A DNA stretch of 64,000 nt from UBA11524 sp045591175. GTDB taxonomy: Bacteria > Bacillota > Clostridia > Christensenellales > Aristaeellaceae. The notes below the pieces were generated by a model. The model had not been told where the DNA came from. It ran no database searches and saw only the letters and a program-made list of their open reading frames with translations. Below, piece by piece: positions 55,491-63,332 of this stretch. Location of the stretch: positions 17,540 to 81,539 of the forward strand of contig JAZNSI010000047.1 in assembly GCA_045591175.1 (NCBI GenBank). Reading direction: 5' to 3'. How positions within the stretch are numbered: the stretch's first letter is position 1; each line of letters opens with the position of its first letter. The translations under genes were made by a program, and so were the position numbers.

Positions 55491-57464
55491 ATGCGCAAAC
55501 TGCTCTGTCTGCTGATGACGCTGATGCTGCTGCCCCTCGCTGTTTTTGCGGAGGCGCCGGCGCTGTCCATCGATACCCCGGCGGAGGCCATCCGTCCCGG
55601 CAAGGCCTTCCTGCTGAGCTTCTACGTCCCCCATGACGGCGAGTGCGACCTGATCCTGCGCGATAATCAGGACAATTTCGTCATGGACGTGGTGACGGAT
55701 CTGCCTGTGTACGCCGGTCAGAACCAGATGTGGTGGAACGGCACGGCAGGCGGCGTTTCCCCGGCGGAGAACGTGTATAAGCTCGTCGTGGCCATGGACG
55801 GCCAGGAGGCCTCCTGTACCGTGGTCATCGGCGATCAGGCCCCCTACCTGACCAGCATCGTCCCCACGAAGGACATCGAAACCCAAACCATGACGGTGGA
55901 TTTCTACGCCAGCGTGGAGGGTCTGCTGACCGTGGGCGTGTATCGCGGCAACGTCTGGTCGCTGCTGGAGAACCGCAGCGTGTCCGGCGGCATGAACCAG
56001 ATCGTCTGGGACGCCTCCACTATGAAGGAGGGCACCACCGCCCTGACCCTCACCCTCACCGACGCCACCGGCTTCTCCTCCAACGAGGAGCACATCAGCG
56101 TCAGCCCGGAGGAGTTTGGCGTAGTGTTCGCCACCCCCGTCCCCACTGCCACCCCTGAACCCATTGAGTATGTCCTCACCCCCGTGCAGGTGCTGACCGG
56201 CGAGCCCCTCCCCGGCGACGAATGGGACGCCACCATCGCCATCGACCACGCCGAGGCGGAGGAAGCCGTCGCAGAGCCCGAGCCCACCGCCACCCCCGTC
56301 CCCGTGGAGGAGATCGTCTATACCCCCTCCTACGGCAGCGCTTATCCCCTGACCGAGAAGGACGAGGGCACCTACTGGGGCACGCCCATGGACATCACCG
56401 ACGAGGAAGCCATCTGGACCATGCTGACCTCGCCCTTCACCTACTACGACGCCACCCACAAGGGCCAGCGCAAGATCTACGCCGAGCCGGATACCGAAAG
56501 CCGTCAAATCGGCGTCATCACCGGTTCCAGCCAGGCGGTGCGCGTCATCGAGACGCTGGACAACGGCTGGACGCTGATCGAAACCTACTCCTCCACCTTC
56601 CACGATAACTCCGTGGACGCATGGAACATGCTGGTGCAGGGCTATGTCAAGACCAGCAACCTCAAAACCAAGCAGGTCAACAAGAAGTACCACATCGTCG
56701 TGGACAAGCTGACCCAGCGGCTCTACCTCTTTGGCGAGGGCAAGCTGATCACCACGCTGCTGGTATCCACCGGCCTGTCCAATGAGAAGCAGCCTTACAA
56801 CGAGACCCGCTCCGGCGATTTCCTCTATATCAGCGCCACCGGCGGTTTCTGGTCGGACAACATGTTCGCCCCCATGGGCATGAAGTTCAACGACGGCGAT
56901 TTGCTGCATGAGGTGCCCTATGTGCAGCGCTCCAACAGCAACACCCGCATCTACACCACCACCGAGCCCTTCCTGGGTCAGCGCGCCAGCCACGGCTGCA
57001 TCCGCGTGCAGCGCAAGCTCAACGCGGACGGCTACAACATGAAGTGGATCTGGGACAACCGCAAAGACATCGGCCGCCTGGTGGTCTGGGAGGACTGGCA
57101 GGGCCGTCAGGTTGCCTATCCCGCCGACGATCTGACCCTCTACTACAACGCCGAGGGCGGCACCTACTACCACAAGGAAGACCACTGCGACAGCGCCAAG
57201 TCCGGCATTGTCTTTACCCCCTTCACCTATGCCGAGCTGGACACCGGAGACTTCGCCGACCTGGAGTTCTGCCCCTACTGCGCACCCGCCCTGCGCCGCG
57301 CGGAGATCGACAAGATCAACCAGGAGCATGCCATCGGCGGCGATCACGATCCCATCCTCACCGCCGCACGGCAGAAGTGGCTGGACAAGGTCGTCAAGGA
57401 ATACGGCTACGATGCCCTGACCGAAGGCGAAAAGCGCTACTACCAGGGCGAAATTCCGGAATAA
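55491..57464 (+). CDS. Secreted L,D-transpeptidase (YkuD) with Ig-like, SH3-like and Cys-rich domains
   Basis: The 657-residue protein has a signal peptide (MRKLLCLLMTLMLLPLAVFA). N-terminal beta domains with a FlgD/Ig-like look follow ('GQNQMWWNGTAGG', 'GMNQIVWDASTMKEG'), then an SH3b-like segment (about residues 320-400) and a YkuD domain (about 405-535) with the catalytic 'SHGCIRV' (C503). The C-terminus has 'HKEDHCDSAK' and 'FCPYCAP', a potential metal site. It should form 3-3 cross-links or anchor proteins. AGGAG sets the start at 55491. Confidence 0.9.
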   Translation: MRKLLCLLMTLMLLPLAVFAEAPALSIDTPAEAIRPGKAFLLSFYVPHDGECDLILRDNQDNFVMDVVTDLPVYAGQNQMWWNGTAGGVSPAENVYKLVVAMDGQEASCTVVIGDQAPYLTSIVPTKDIETQTMTVDFYASVEGLLTVGVYRGNVWSLLENRSVSGGMNQIVWDASTMKEGTTALTLTLTDATGFSSNEEHISVSPEEFGVVFATPVPTATPEPIEYVLTPVQVLTGEPLPGDEWDATIAIDHAEAEEAVAEPEPTATPVPVEEIVYTPSYGSAYPLTEKDEGTYWGTPMDITDEEAIWTMLTSPFTYYDATHKGQRKIYAEPDTESRQIGVITGSSQAVRVIETLDNGWTLIETYSSTFHDNSVDAWNMLVQGYVKTSNLKTKQVNKKYHIVVDKLTQRLYLFGEGKLITTLLVSTGLSNEKQPYNETRSGDFLYISATGGFWSDNMFAPMGMKFNDGDLLHEVPYVQRSNSNTRIYTTTEPFLGQRASHGCIRVQRKLNADGYNMKWIWDNRKDIGRLVVWEDWQGRQVAYPADDLTLYYNAEGGTYYHKEDHCDSAKSGIVFTPFTYAELDTGDFADLEFCPYCAPALRRAEIDKINQEHAIGGDHDPILTAARQKWLDKVVKEYGYDALTEGEKRYYQGEIPE

Positions 57465-57494
57465 GACCCTGACCGGTCGGAAACGGAGGCTCCT

Positions 57495-58208
57495 TTGAAT
57501 ATCGTTGATTACATCATTCTTGCCATCATTGGCATATCGGTGCTTTTCGGGCTGTATCGCGGGTTCATCTCCAGCGTGATCAACCTGGGCAGCGGTCTGC
57601 TTTCCTTCCTGGCGTCCTTCAGCCTGTACCCGCGCATCGCCGCGGCCATCCAGAACAATCAGGAGCTGCAGCGCACGCTTTTGCACTACACCGACGCTTC
57701 CTCCCGCATCGGCGACCTTGAGCTGGCGCTGACCAACGTCAGCACCCTGGCCCGGGAGGGCATCGATCAGGTGCTGGCCAACGTGAGCCTCCCCGCGCCG
57801 CTGGATTCCATCCTCCAGGTCAACCTGGAAAACCTGGTCTACGGCTCTGCCGGAGCCGCCTCCACCGTCGCGGACTACGTCAGCCAGACCATCCTGCAGT
57901 CCAGCATCAACATCATCTGCTTCCTGGGCTGCTTCCTGGTGATGTACGCCATCCTCTCCGCGCTGCTGAATCTGCTGCGGGCGGTGTTCAAATTCCCGAT
58001 GCTCAAGCAGTTTGACGCCCTGACCGGCGGGGTCTTCGGCCTCCTGCGGGGGATCCTCCTCTGCCTGGCCCTGTTCACCGTCGTCCCCCTGGTGCTGACG
58101 ATGCTGCCCATGGACATCCTCTCCCAGCTGATCGACGAAAGTTCCCTGGCACCCATTTTCATGAATGGCAATCTCATTACTGCGATCATGAACAGGCAGC
58201 TGTTCTGA
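57495..58208 (+). CDS. CvpA-family membrane protein
   Basis: The 237-residue protein has about four transmembrane helices and begins 'MNIVDYIILAIIGISVLFGL' then 'YRGFISSVINL', the usual CvpA start ('D.iil.il.l....GyrrGfi'). CvpA proteins affect colicin V production and cell-envelope integrity; function is otherwise unclear. The start codon is TTG at 57495, with GGAGG 5 bp upstream. It starts 30 bp after the L,D-transpeptidase gene, so the two may be cotranscribed. Confidence 0.85.
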   Translation: MNIVDYIILAIIGISVLFGLYRGFISSVINLGSGLLSFLASFSLYPRIAAAIQNNQELQRTLLHYTDASSRIGDLELALTNVSTLAREGIDQVLANVSLPAPLDSILQVNLENLVYGSAGAASTVADYVSQTILQSSINIICFLGCFLVMYAILSALLNLLRAVFKFPMLKQFDALTGGVFGLLRGILLCLALFTVVPLVLTMLPMDILSQLIDESSLAPIFMNGNLITAIMNRQLF

Positions 58209-58282
58209 CAGAAAAGGCTCCCGCCAGGAAAAGGGATGGAAAGGAAAGAGTTATCTTTCACTTACCATTATGCAAACAATGA

Positions 58283-58311
58283 AACCGCAAGCCTTTGACT
58301 GGCTTGCGGTT
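58283..58311 (+). terminator. Terminator-like hairpin after the CvpA-type gene
   Basis: AACCGCAAGCC-TTTGACT-GGCTTGCGGTT (11-bp stem). The T-run after it is short. Confidence 0.6.
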
Positions 58312-58373
58312 CCGTGTAATGCTGTGATAGAATAAAAGCGATAAACTTGAATTTGACGGTCAATTTTCACTCT

Positions 58374-58408
58374 ACCAATGGTTTACTTCTCCTCACTAAA
58401 CCAATGGT
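58374..58408. promoter_or_regulatory. Inverted repeat upstream of the XRE gene (candidate operator)
   Basis: ACCAATGGTTTA (58374-58385) and TAAACCAATGGT (58397-58408) form an imperfect inverted repeat with an 11-bp spacer, ~55 bp before the start. A TTGAC-G-GTCAA palindrome lies just upstream. Confidence 0.5.
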
Positions 58409-58461
58409 GGGTGTGTTTTCTCCTCTTAATTATCTATACTGAATGCGAAAGGAGGCAACCT

Positions 58462-59070
58462 ATGAACCAAATAAAAATCGGAAGATTTATTGCCGAGTGC
58501 AGAAAAAAAGCAAACTTAACACAAATGCAGTTGGCAGAAAAACTGGGTATCACCGACAAAGCAATCTCCAAGTGGGAACGGGGCATCGCAATGCCCGATA
58601 CTTCGATAATGCTTGAACTGTGTGATATTCTTTGCATCAGTGTAAATGAATTACTAAGTGGGGAGAAAATCAATATGGAAAATAACAATCAGAAAAACGA
58701 ACAGCTTTTGCTTGATATGGCGGAAGAATTAGAGAAGAAAAGCAAAACAATTTGGACTTCTATGTGGGCAATCATGATTGAAAGTATGACCGCCTTACTT
58801 GCAGGTGTTTTTCTTGCTGCATTTTTGATTCCTGAAGGAGTGGGGCAGTTTGTCACAATTCTTGGTGTTTGCGTCGTGTTTTTGATTCCGTGCTTCTATG
58901 CAGTAAAACTTGAGGTGAGCGTAGGTGCTTATAAATGCAAAAATTGCGGTTATGAAATTGTACCCACCTATAAGGAAGCGATGATGGCTATGCACAGAGG
59001 CTTTACCCGTCACTTAAAGTGTCCCAAATGCAATAAACGCACTTGGTGCAAGAAAGTATTGAAGAAGTAA
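58462..59070 (+). CDS. XRE-family regulator with membrane segments and zinc-ribbon-like tail (AT-rich)
   Basis: The 202-residue protein has an N-terminal HTH_3 ('RKKANLTQMQLAEKLGITDK' then AISKWERG), a linker, two hydrophobic helices (about residues 94-117 and 121-140), and a C-terminal Cys-rich module with 'YKCKNCGYEI' and 'LKCPKCNKRTWCKK', likely a zinc ribbon. Anchoring an XRE protein in the membrane suggests signal-controlled DNA binding. Its A+T-rich codons contrast with all neighbours, pointing to horizontal acquisition. AGGAGG lies 8 bp upstream. An inverted repeat at 58374-58408 could be its operator. Confidence 0.85.
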   Translation: MNQIKIGRFIAECRKKANLTQMQLAEKLGITDKAISKWERGIAMPDTSIMLELCDILCISVNELLSGEKINMENNNQKNEQLLLDMAEELEKKSKTIWTSMWAIMIESMTALLAGVFLAAFLIPEGVGQFVTILGVCVVFLIPCFYAVKLEVSVGAYKCKNCGYEIVPTYKEAMMAMHRGFTRHLKCPKCNKRTWCKKVLKK

Positions 59071-59172
59071 ATTCCAATTTGTTGAGCAGACGAAAAATGA
59101 ATTCCCACCATTTCAGGAGGGCGCAATTATACGCACCGTTCCGGTGCATTGCGTTTGGGAACCACATAAGCA

Positions 59173-59206
59173 AACGAGCATCCGTAATTTTCGACGGATG
59201 CTCGTT
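59173..59206 (+). terminator. Terminator-like hairpin at the right edge of the AT-rich islet
   Basis: AACGAGCATCCGT (59173-59185), loop AATTTTCG, ACGGATGCTCGTT (59194-59206), a perfect 13-bp stem followed by weakly T-rich sequence. Confidence 0.6.
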
Positions 59207-59326
59207 CGTTCGTTGCAGGACAAATTGTTCCTTGAGACTCCTCTACCCAGCTGGGAGCCTTTTCGCTTGTCATACCCACGCCTTCCCCCGCATACCTTCC
59301 ACCACAGGGACAAGGAGGGATTCGTC

Positions 59327-59719
59327 ATGACAAGAGCCGCACATCGCCGCCGCGCCGCATCGCCCGCGTGGCTGCGCATATTGAAGGGGCTGCTGGTGGC
59401 CATCGGGGTGACGGTGGCCGGAGTGGCCATTTTCGCGCTGCTGATGCAATGGCTGCGCCCGACGGAGGGCCTGGTGCGCATCATCAACCAGGTTCTGAAG
59501 CTGGTTTCCATCGGAGCGGGCGTGTATGTCTGCGTGGGCCGTGGCTGCGAGGGCGGCTTGCTCAAGGGGGCGCTGGTGGGGCTGCTCTATATGGCCATTG
59601 GCGTGGGCATGTACGCACTGCTTTCCGGGCAGGGCGCCTCCACCGGGGCATACCTGGCAGACCTGGGCATGGGCGTGGCCGGCGGCGGCATCGTGGGGAT
59701 GCTGCTGAGCAACATGTAA
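59327..59719 (+). CDS. TIGR04086/YrzE-like small membrane protein
   Basis: The 130-residue protein has four hydrophobic helices after a basic N-terminus (TRAAHRRRAAS). 'ILKGLLVAIGVTVAGVAIFA' and 'KGALVGLLYMAIGVGMYALL' match the TIGR04086 family pattern ('lkG.l...i.t.....i.al' and 'G...G.lYmai'). The family is common in spore-forming Firmicutes with no assigned function. AAGGAGGG precedes the ATG at 59327. A bidirectional terminator follows. Confidence 0.75.
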   Translation: MTRAAHRRRAASPAWLRILKGLLVAIGVTVAGVAIFALLMQWLRPTEGLVRIINQVLKLVSIGAGVYVCVGRGCEGGLLKGALVGLLYMAIGVGMYALLSGQGASTGAYLADLGMGVAGGGIVGMLLSNM

Positions 59720-59734
59720 GCCCGCATCCACGAA

Positions 59735-59767
59735 AAAAGCCGCTGCACGTCCTATGCAGCGGCTTTT
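59735..59767. terminator. Bidirectional terminator between convergent genes
   Basis: AAAAGCCGCTGCA (59735-59747) and TGCAGCGGCTTTT (59755-59767), a perfect 13-bp inverted repeat with A- and T-ends. Confidence 0.9.
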
Positions 59768-59776
59768 GGTATGCAC

Positions 59777-61012
59777 TTATTCCTTTGCGTCCTCAACGCC
59801 GTTGTCGTTGCGGTCGCACTTGCGGCAGAAGGGATCATCCTCCGCGCGGGTGATGTAAGGGCACTGGCCGTCCTCACCCTGACAGGGCCAGGTGGGGTCT
59901 TCCACCGGAACGGGCGTAGGTTCGGGCGTGGGCTCGGCAGTCGGCTCAGCGGTGGGTTCCGCAGTAGGCGCAGCCGTGGGGGCCTCCGTAACGACGGGGG
60001 CCTCGGTGGCCTCCGGCGCAGGCGTAACAGCGGGCGGCGGGGTCAGCACGATCACCTCCGCGATCACCGGCGCATTGGGATCAGCAGGCTCCTCCGTGGG
60101 GGCCTCGGTGGGCGCGGGCGTGGCGGTGGGTTCGGCAGTCGGCTCTGCCGTAGGCGCGGGCGTTGCCGTCGGGGCAGGCGTGGGTTCCGGCGTCGCCGTG
60201 GGCACGGGGGTGGACAGCGCCGGATCACCGGGCACCCAGGGCATCAGGAAGCAGTAGACATAGTACATCTGCGATTTGTAGCCGCTATCCGGAACACCCT
60301 CCATCAGGGTGTAATCCGCGCCCGCAACCGTCTGCTCGGCTTCCGGCACTGCTGTCAGGTTGGTGGAGTATTTCGCTTTGATGTTGACCTCGGCGTTCAT
60401 GTCATAGTCACGGATGTACATGGTGATGGAGTTGGGCGTACCGTTGTTCTTGACATTGCCCTCCAGGGTGGTGATGCGGAATTTGCCCTCGCCCAGCTCC
60501 TCCACATCATAAACAAGGGCGGTATGGACAGTTTCGTTCCAACTGGTGCCGTAAATGATGATGAAGCCCTTCTGGGGCACGGCGGTGACGCGTTCCATGT
60601 ACTGATAGCCGCTCAGGATCTTGCTGGGCAGGGCTTCTTTGCAGTGATAGAGGCCCTCCTGCAGCACAAGGCGGTCAGCGGACTTTTTTGCCGCAGACTG
60701 GAACTCACCCAGCGTCATCATAGGGATGTCGGCTTCCAGCATGCACCAGGTCACATAGCCGCCGCACCACTGGAACTTGTAGCCCTTGCCGCGCCACTCG
60801 GTGAATTTGTTCTTGTCCGTCAGGTTCTTGCCGTCCGTCGCCTGCCACTCGGCATAGGCGATGTCCAGCACCTGCTGGATCTCCGGCGGGGGCTCGACCT
60901 GGGTGGCGGAAATTTCCTTCAGCGGTATAGCGTCGGGGGCCTTCGCCAAGGCGGTGGGGCAGAAAAGGGTCAGCAGCAGCATAAAGGCGATGATTCGCAC
61001 GAATTTCTTCAT
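59777..61012 (-). CDS. Secreted protein with CHAP-like N-terminal domain and Pro/Thr/Glu/Ala repeats
   Basis: The 411-residue protein has a signal peptide (ends near 'FCPTALA-KA'). A region around 'KGYKFQWCGGYVTWCMLEAD' and later 'HTALVYDVEELGEGKFRITT' follows the Cys...His order of CHAP/NlpC-type amidases. Residues ~255-375 are tandem P-T-A-E/P-T-P repeats, a stiff wall-spanning linker. The C-terminus has a CxxC-containing 'DPFCRKCDRNDNGVEDAKE', possibly metal- or Ca-binding. A cell-wall hydrolase is likely but not proven. AAAGGAG selects the ATG at 61012. Confidence 0.75.
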   Translation of the reverse strand: MKKFVRIIAFMLLLTLFCPTALAKAPDAIPLKEISATQVEPPPEIQQVLDIAYAEWQATDGKNLTDKNKFTEWRGKGYKFQWCGGYVTWCMLEADIPMMTLGEFQSAAKKSADRLVLQEGLYHCKEALPSKILSGYQYMERVTAVPQKGFIIIYGTSWNETVHTALVYDVEELGEGKFRITTLEGNVKNNGTPNSITMYIRDYDMNAEVNIKAKYSTNLTAVPEAEQTVAGADYTLMEGVPDSGYKSQMYYVYCFLMPWVPGDPALSTPVPTATPEPTPAPTATPAPTAEPTAEPTATPAPTEAPTEEPADPNAPVIAEVIVLTPPPAVTPAPEATEAPVVTEAPTAAPTAEPTAEPTAEPTPEPTPVPVEDPTWPCQGEDGQCPYITRAEDDPFCRKCDRNDNGVEDAKE

Positions 61013-61142
61013 CAGGATGGCTCCTTTCATGGTTCGCCCTCTATCATACCACGAAATCCGCCAAATGGGAAGAAGCTGGCGGAGATTTTACAGATTGCGG
61101 GGGGATTCCCTGGTGAATTGACTGCGATGCGTGTTGCGCAGG

Positions 61143-61180
61143 CTCCCTCAGTCAGCGAGCTTGCTCGCTGACTGAGGGAG
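61143..61180. repeat. Perfect 38-bp palindrome, CTCCCTC family
   Basis: CTCCCTCAGTCAGCGAGC, loop TT, GCTCGCTGACTGAGGGAG: an 18-bp perfect stem. It lacks the CCGGAGGGAG second hairpin seen in other members. Confidence 0.9.
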
Positions 61181-61218
61181 AATGCGGGCGTAACAGGCCG
61201 CACCAACCCGCAAAGAGA

Positions 61219-61258
61219 CAAAAAACCGCCCCTGTCCCGCGTTCATGCAGGACAGGGG
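61219..61258 (-). terminator. Terminator of alaS
   Basis: Minus-strand CCCCTGTCC (61250-61258) and GGACAGGGG (61229-61237), then CGG and six T. Confidence 0.85.
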
Positions 61259-61260
61259 CA

Positions 61261-61273
61261 GGGTCTTCGACCC
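61261..61273. repeat. GGGTCGAAGACCC motif just downstream of alaS
   Basis: On the alaS strand it reads AAAAGGGTCGAAGACCC and begins within 8 bp of the stop codon. There is no second copy of the alaS 3' end. Confidence 0.75.
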
Positions 61274-61280
61274 TTTTCTT

Positions 61281-63245
61281 TTACTTGATCACAGCCTTGA
61301 TGCGGCGCACGCCGGCAGAGGAGCTCTCTTCCTTCTGGATCTTGAAGGAGCCCAGGTCGCCGGTGTTCTCGGCATGGGGGCCGCCGCAGATCTCGAAGGA
61401 GTACTCGCCCATCTTGTAGGTGCGGACCTTCTCGCCGTACTTGCTTTCGAACAGGCCGATCGCGCCCTTTTCCTTAGCCTCGGGCACGGTCATTTCCTCG
61501 CACACCACGGGAACCTTCGCCTCGATGGCGACGTTCACCAGGCGCTCGACCTCGTCGATCTCCTCGCGGGTCATCTTGCGGCCGAAGGAGAAGTCGAAGC
61601 GCAGACGCTCGGCGGTGATGTTGGAGCCCTTCTGGGCAACCTCGTCACCCAGCACCTTGCGCAGTGCGGCGTGCAGCAGGTGGGTGGCGGTGTGCAGCTT
61701 GGCAGTCTGCTCGCTGTGGTCAGCCAGGCCGCCCTTGAACTTCTGCTCAGCGCCCTGGTGGGACAGCTCCTGATGCTTCTTGAAGCGCTCGGCGAAGTCC
61801 GCCTCGTCCACGGTCAGACCCTTTTCAGCGGCCAGCTCGATGGTCATCTCGATCGGGAAGCCGAAGGTGTCGTAGAGCTTGAAGGCGCTGCGGCCGTCCA
61901 GCACGTTGAGGCTCGCCATGCGGGCGTTGACGGCGGCGACGAGGGCAGCCTCGTCAGCGGCGTTCGCGGCCTCGATGATGGGCATCATGTCGGGAGAGGG
62001 ACGGAGCTTCTTCACCTTGGCCATCTCCTGCGCGAAGGCGATCTTGTCCTCGGCATTCAGGATGGACTCCAGCAGGGCCTTGGTGTTCACAGTGTTGTTG
62101 TACACCTTCTCGAACTCCTTCTCGCCCTGGCGGAGGGTGCGGGCAAAGCGGCCTTCCTCCAGCTTGAGCTGCTCGGTGACGAAGGCGGCGTTGCGATCCA
62201 GCTCGGGGTACACGGCCTTGTACTGGTCGATGATGACCTGCGCGATCTCGGCGGTGAAGCCTTCGGCCATGCCCAGGGACATGCCGTAGCGGACGGCACG
62301 GCGGATCAGGCGGCGCAGGATGTAGCCCTGGTCGGTGTTGGAGGGGGACACGCCGCGGTCGTCGCCCAGGATGAAGGTGGAGGTGCGCAGGTGGTCAGCA
62401 ACCACGCGGAAGGCGCGGGTGGTGGCCTCGTCATCCTCATAGCCCTTGCCGGACAGCTCGGCGATCTTGGCGATGATGCCGGTGAAGGCGTCGATCTCGT
62501 ACACGGTCTTCTTGCCGGTCAGCACGCAGATGGTGCGCTCCAGGCCCATGCCGGTATCGACGTTCTTCTTCTCCAGCGGGATGAAGGTGCCGTCCTTCTG
62601 CTTGTTGTACTGCATGAACACGTCGTTCCAGATTTCCAGATAACGACCGCAGGAGCAGGCAGGAGAGCAATTGGGGCCGCAGGGGGCCTTGTCGCGGATG
62701 ATGAACATCTCGGTGTCGGGGCCGCAGGGACCGGTCTGGCCGGCAGGGCCCCACCAGTTGTTCTCCTTGGGCAGGTAGAAGATATGATCCTCTTCAACGC
62801 CCATGGAGCGCCAGAGGTCGTGGGCTTCCTCGTCACGGGGGCAGTCCTCATCGCCGGCGAAGACGGAGAAGGCCAGCTTGTCCTTATCCAGGCCCAGGTA
62901 ATCGGGGCTGGTCAGGAACTCCCAGGACCAGGAGATGGCTTCCTTCTTGAAGTAATCGCCCAGGGACCAGTTGCCCAGCATTTCGAAGAAGGTCAGGTGA
63001 GAGGGATCGCCCACTTCCTCGATATCGCCGGTACGGATGCACTTCTGCACGTCGGTCAGGCGGGTGCCGGCGGGATGGGGGGTGCCCATCAGGTAGGGCA
63101 CGAGGGGATGCATGCCGGCGGTAGTGAAGAGGACGGTGGGGTCATTTTCGGGGATGATGGAGGCAGACTGGATGCGATGATGTCCCTTGGACTCCATGAA
63201 GGACTGGAACATTTCGCGCAGCTGCGCGGAGGTGATGTTCTTCAT
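61281..63245 (-). CDS. alaS: Alanyl-tRNA synthetase, short form lacking the C-terminal C-Ala domain
   Basis: The 654-residue class II synthetase has a catalytic domain ('FFEMLGNWSLGDYFKKEAIS', 'DTGMGLERTICVLTG'), the tRNA-recognition helices, and the editing domain with 'HTATHLLHAALRKVLGDEV' and 'ICGGPHAENTGDLGSFKIQK'. It stops there: the ~200-residue C-Ala/DHHA1 part of the usual ~875-residue enzyme is absent. A Cys-rich segment 'CGPNCSPACSCGRY' may bind zinc. Short forms are known in some Clostridia. GGAG is 7 bp from the ATG; a promoter is at 63304-63332. Confidence 0.93.
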   Translation of the reverse strand: MKNITSAQLREMFQSFMESKGHHRIQSASIIPENDPTVLFTTAGMHPLVPYLMGTPHPAGTRLTDVQKCIRTGDIEEVGDPSHLTFFEMLGNWSLGDYFKKEAISWSWEFLTSPDYLGLDKDKLAFSVFAGDEDCPRDEEAHDLWRSMGVEEDHIFYLPKENNWWGPAGQTGPCGPDTEMFIIRDKAPCGPNCSPACSCGRYLEIWNDVFMQYNKQKDGTFIPLEKKNVDTGMGLERTICVLTGKKTVYEIDAFTGIIAKIAELSGKGYEDDEATTRAFRVVADHLRTSTFILGDDRGVSPSNTDQGYILRRLIRRAVRYGMSLGMAEGFTAEIAQVIIDQYKAVYPELDRNAAFVTEQLKLEEGRFARTLRQGEKEFEKVYNNTVNTKALLESILNAEDKIAFAQEMAKVKKLRPSPDMMPIIEAANAADEAALVAAVNARMASLNVLDGRSAFKLYDTFGFPIEMTIELAAEKGLTVDEADFAERFKKHQELSHQGAEQKFKGGLADHSEQTAKLHTATHLLHAALRKVLGDEVAQKGSNITAERLRFDFSFGRKMTREEIDEVERLVNVAIEAKVPVVCEEMTVPEAKEKGAIGLFESKYGEKVRTYKMGEYSFEICGGPHAENTGDLGSFKIQKEESSSAGVRRIKAVIK

Positions 63246-63303
63246 AGTGGTACTCCCTTCGGTATGAAAAGCCGGTGAAGGCTTAAATTTGCGTCACCGT
63301 TTA

Positions 63304-63332
63304 TTATAGCATCGGTTAATGGGATTTGCAAG
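63304..63332 (-). promoter_or_regulatory. alaS promoter
   Basis: Minus-strand -35 TTGCAA (63327-63332), 17-bp spacer, perfect -10 TATAAT (63304-63309). The leader is ~50 nt. Confidence 0.85.

Larger units (their letters stand above)
58250..59215. other. AT-rich islet around an XRE regulator (possible recent acquisition)
   Basis: The base composition is visibly more AT-rich than both flanks and codon choice changes (many AAA, ATT, TTA, GAA). It is bordered by hairpins at 58283-58311 and 59173-59206. No transposase or direct flanking repeat was found, so the transfer mechanism is unknown. Confidence 0.6.

Noticed and set aside
59780..60240. Tandem short repeats that could look like a CRISPR array
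   Set aside because: They encode Pro-Thr-Ala-Glu repeats of a secreted protein; there are no uniform repeats with unique spacers.
63246..63330. T-box leader for alaS
   Set aside because: The promoter leaves only ~50 nt and no T-box core sequence is present. The same holds for argS.
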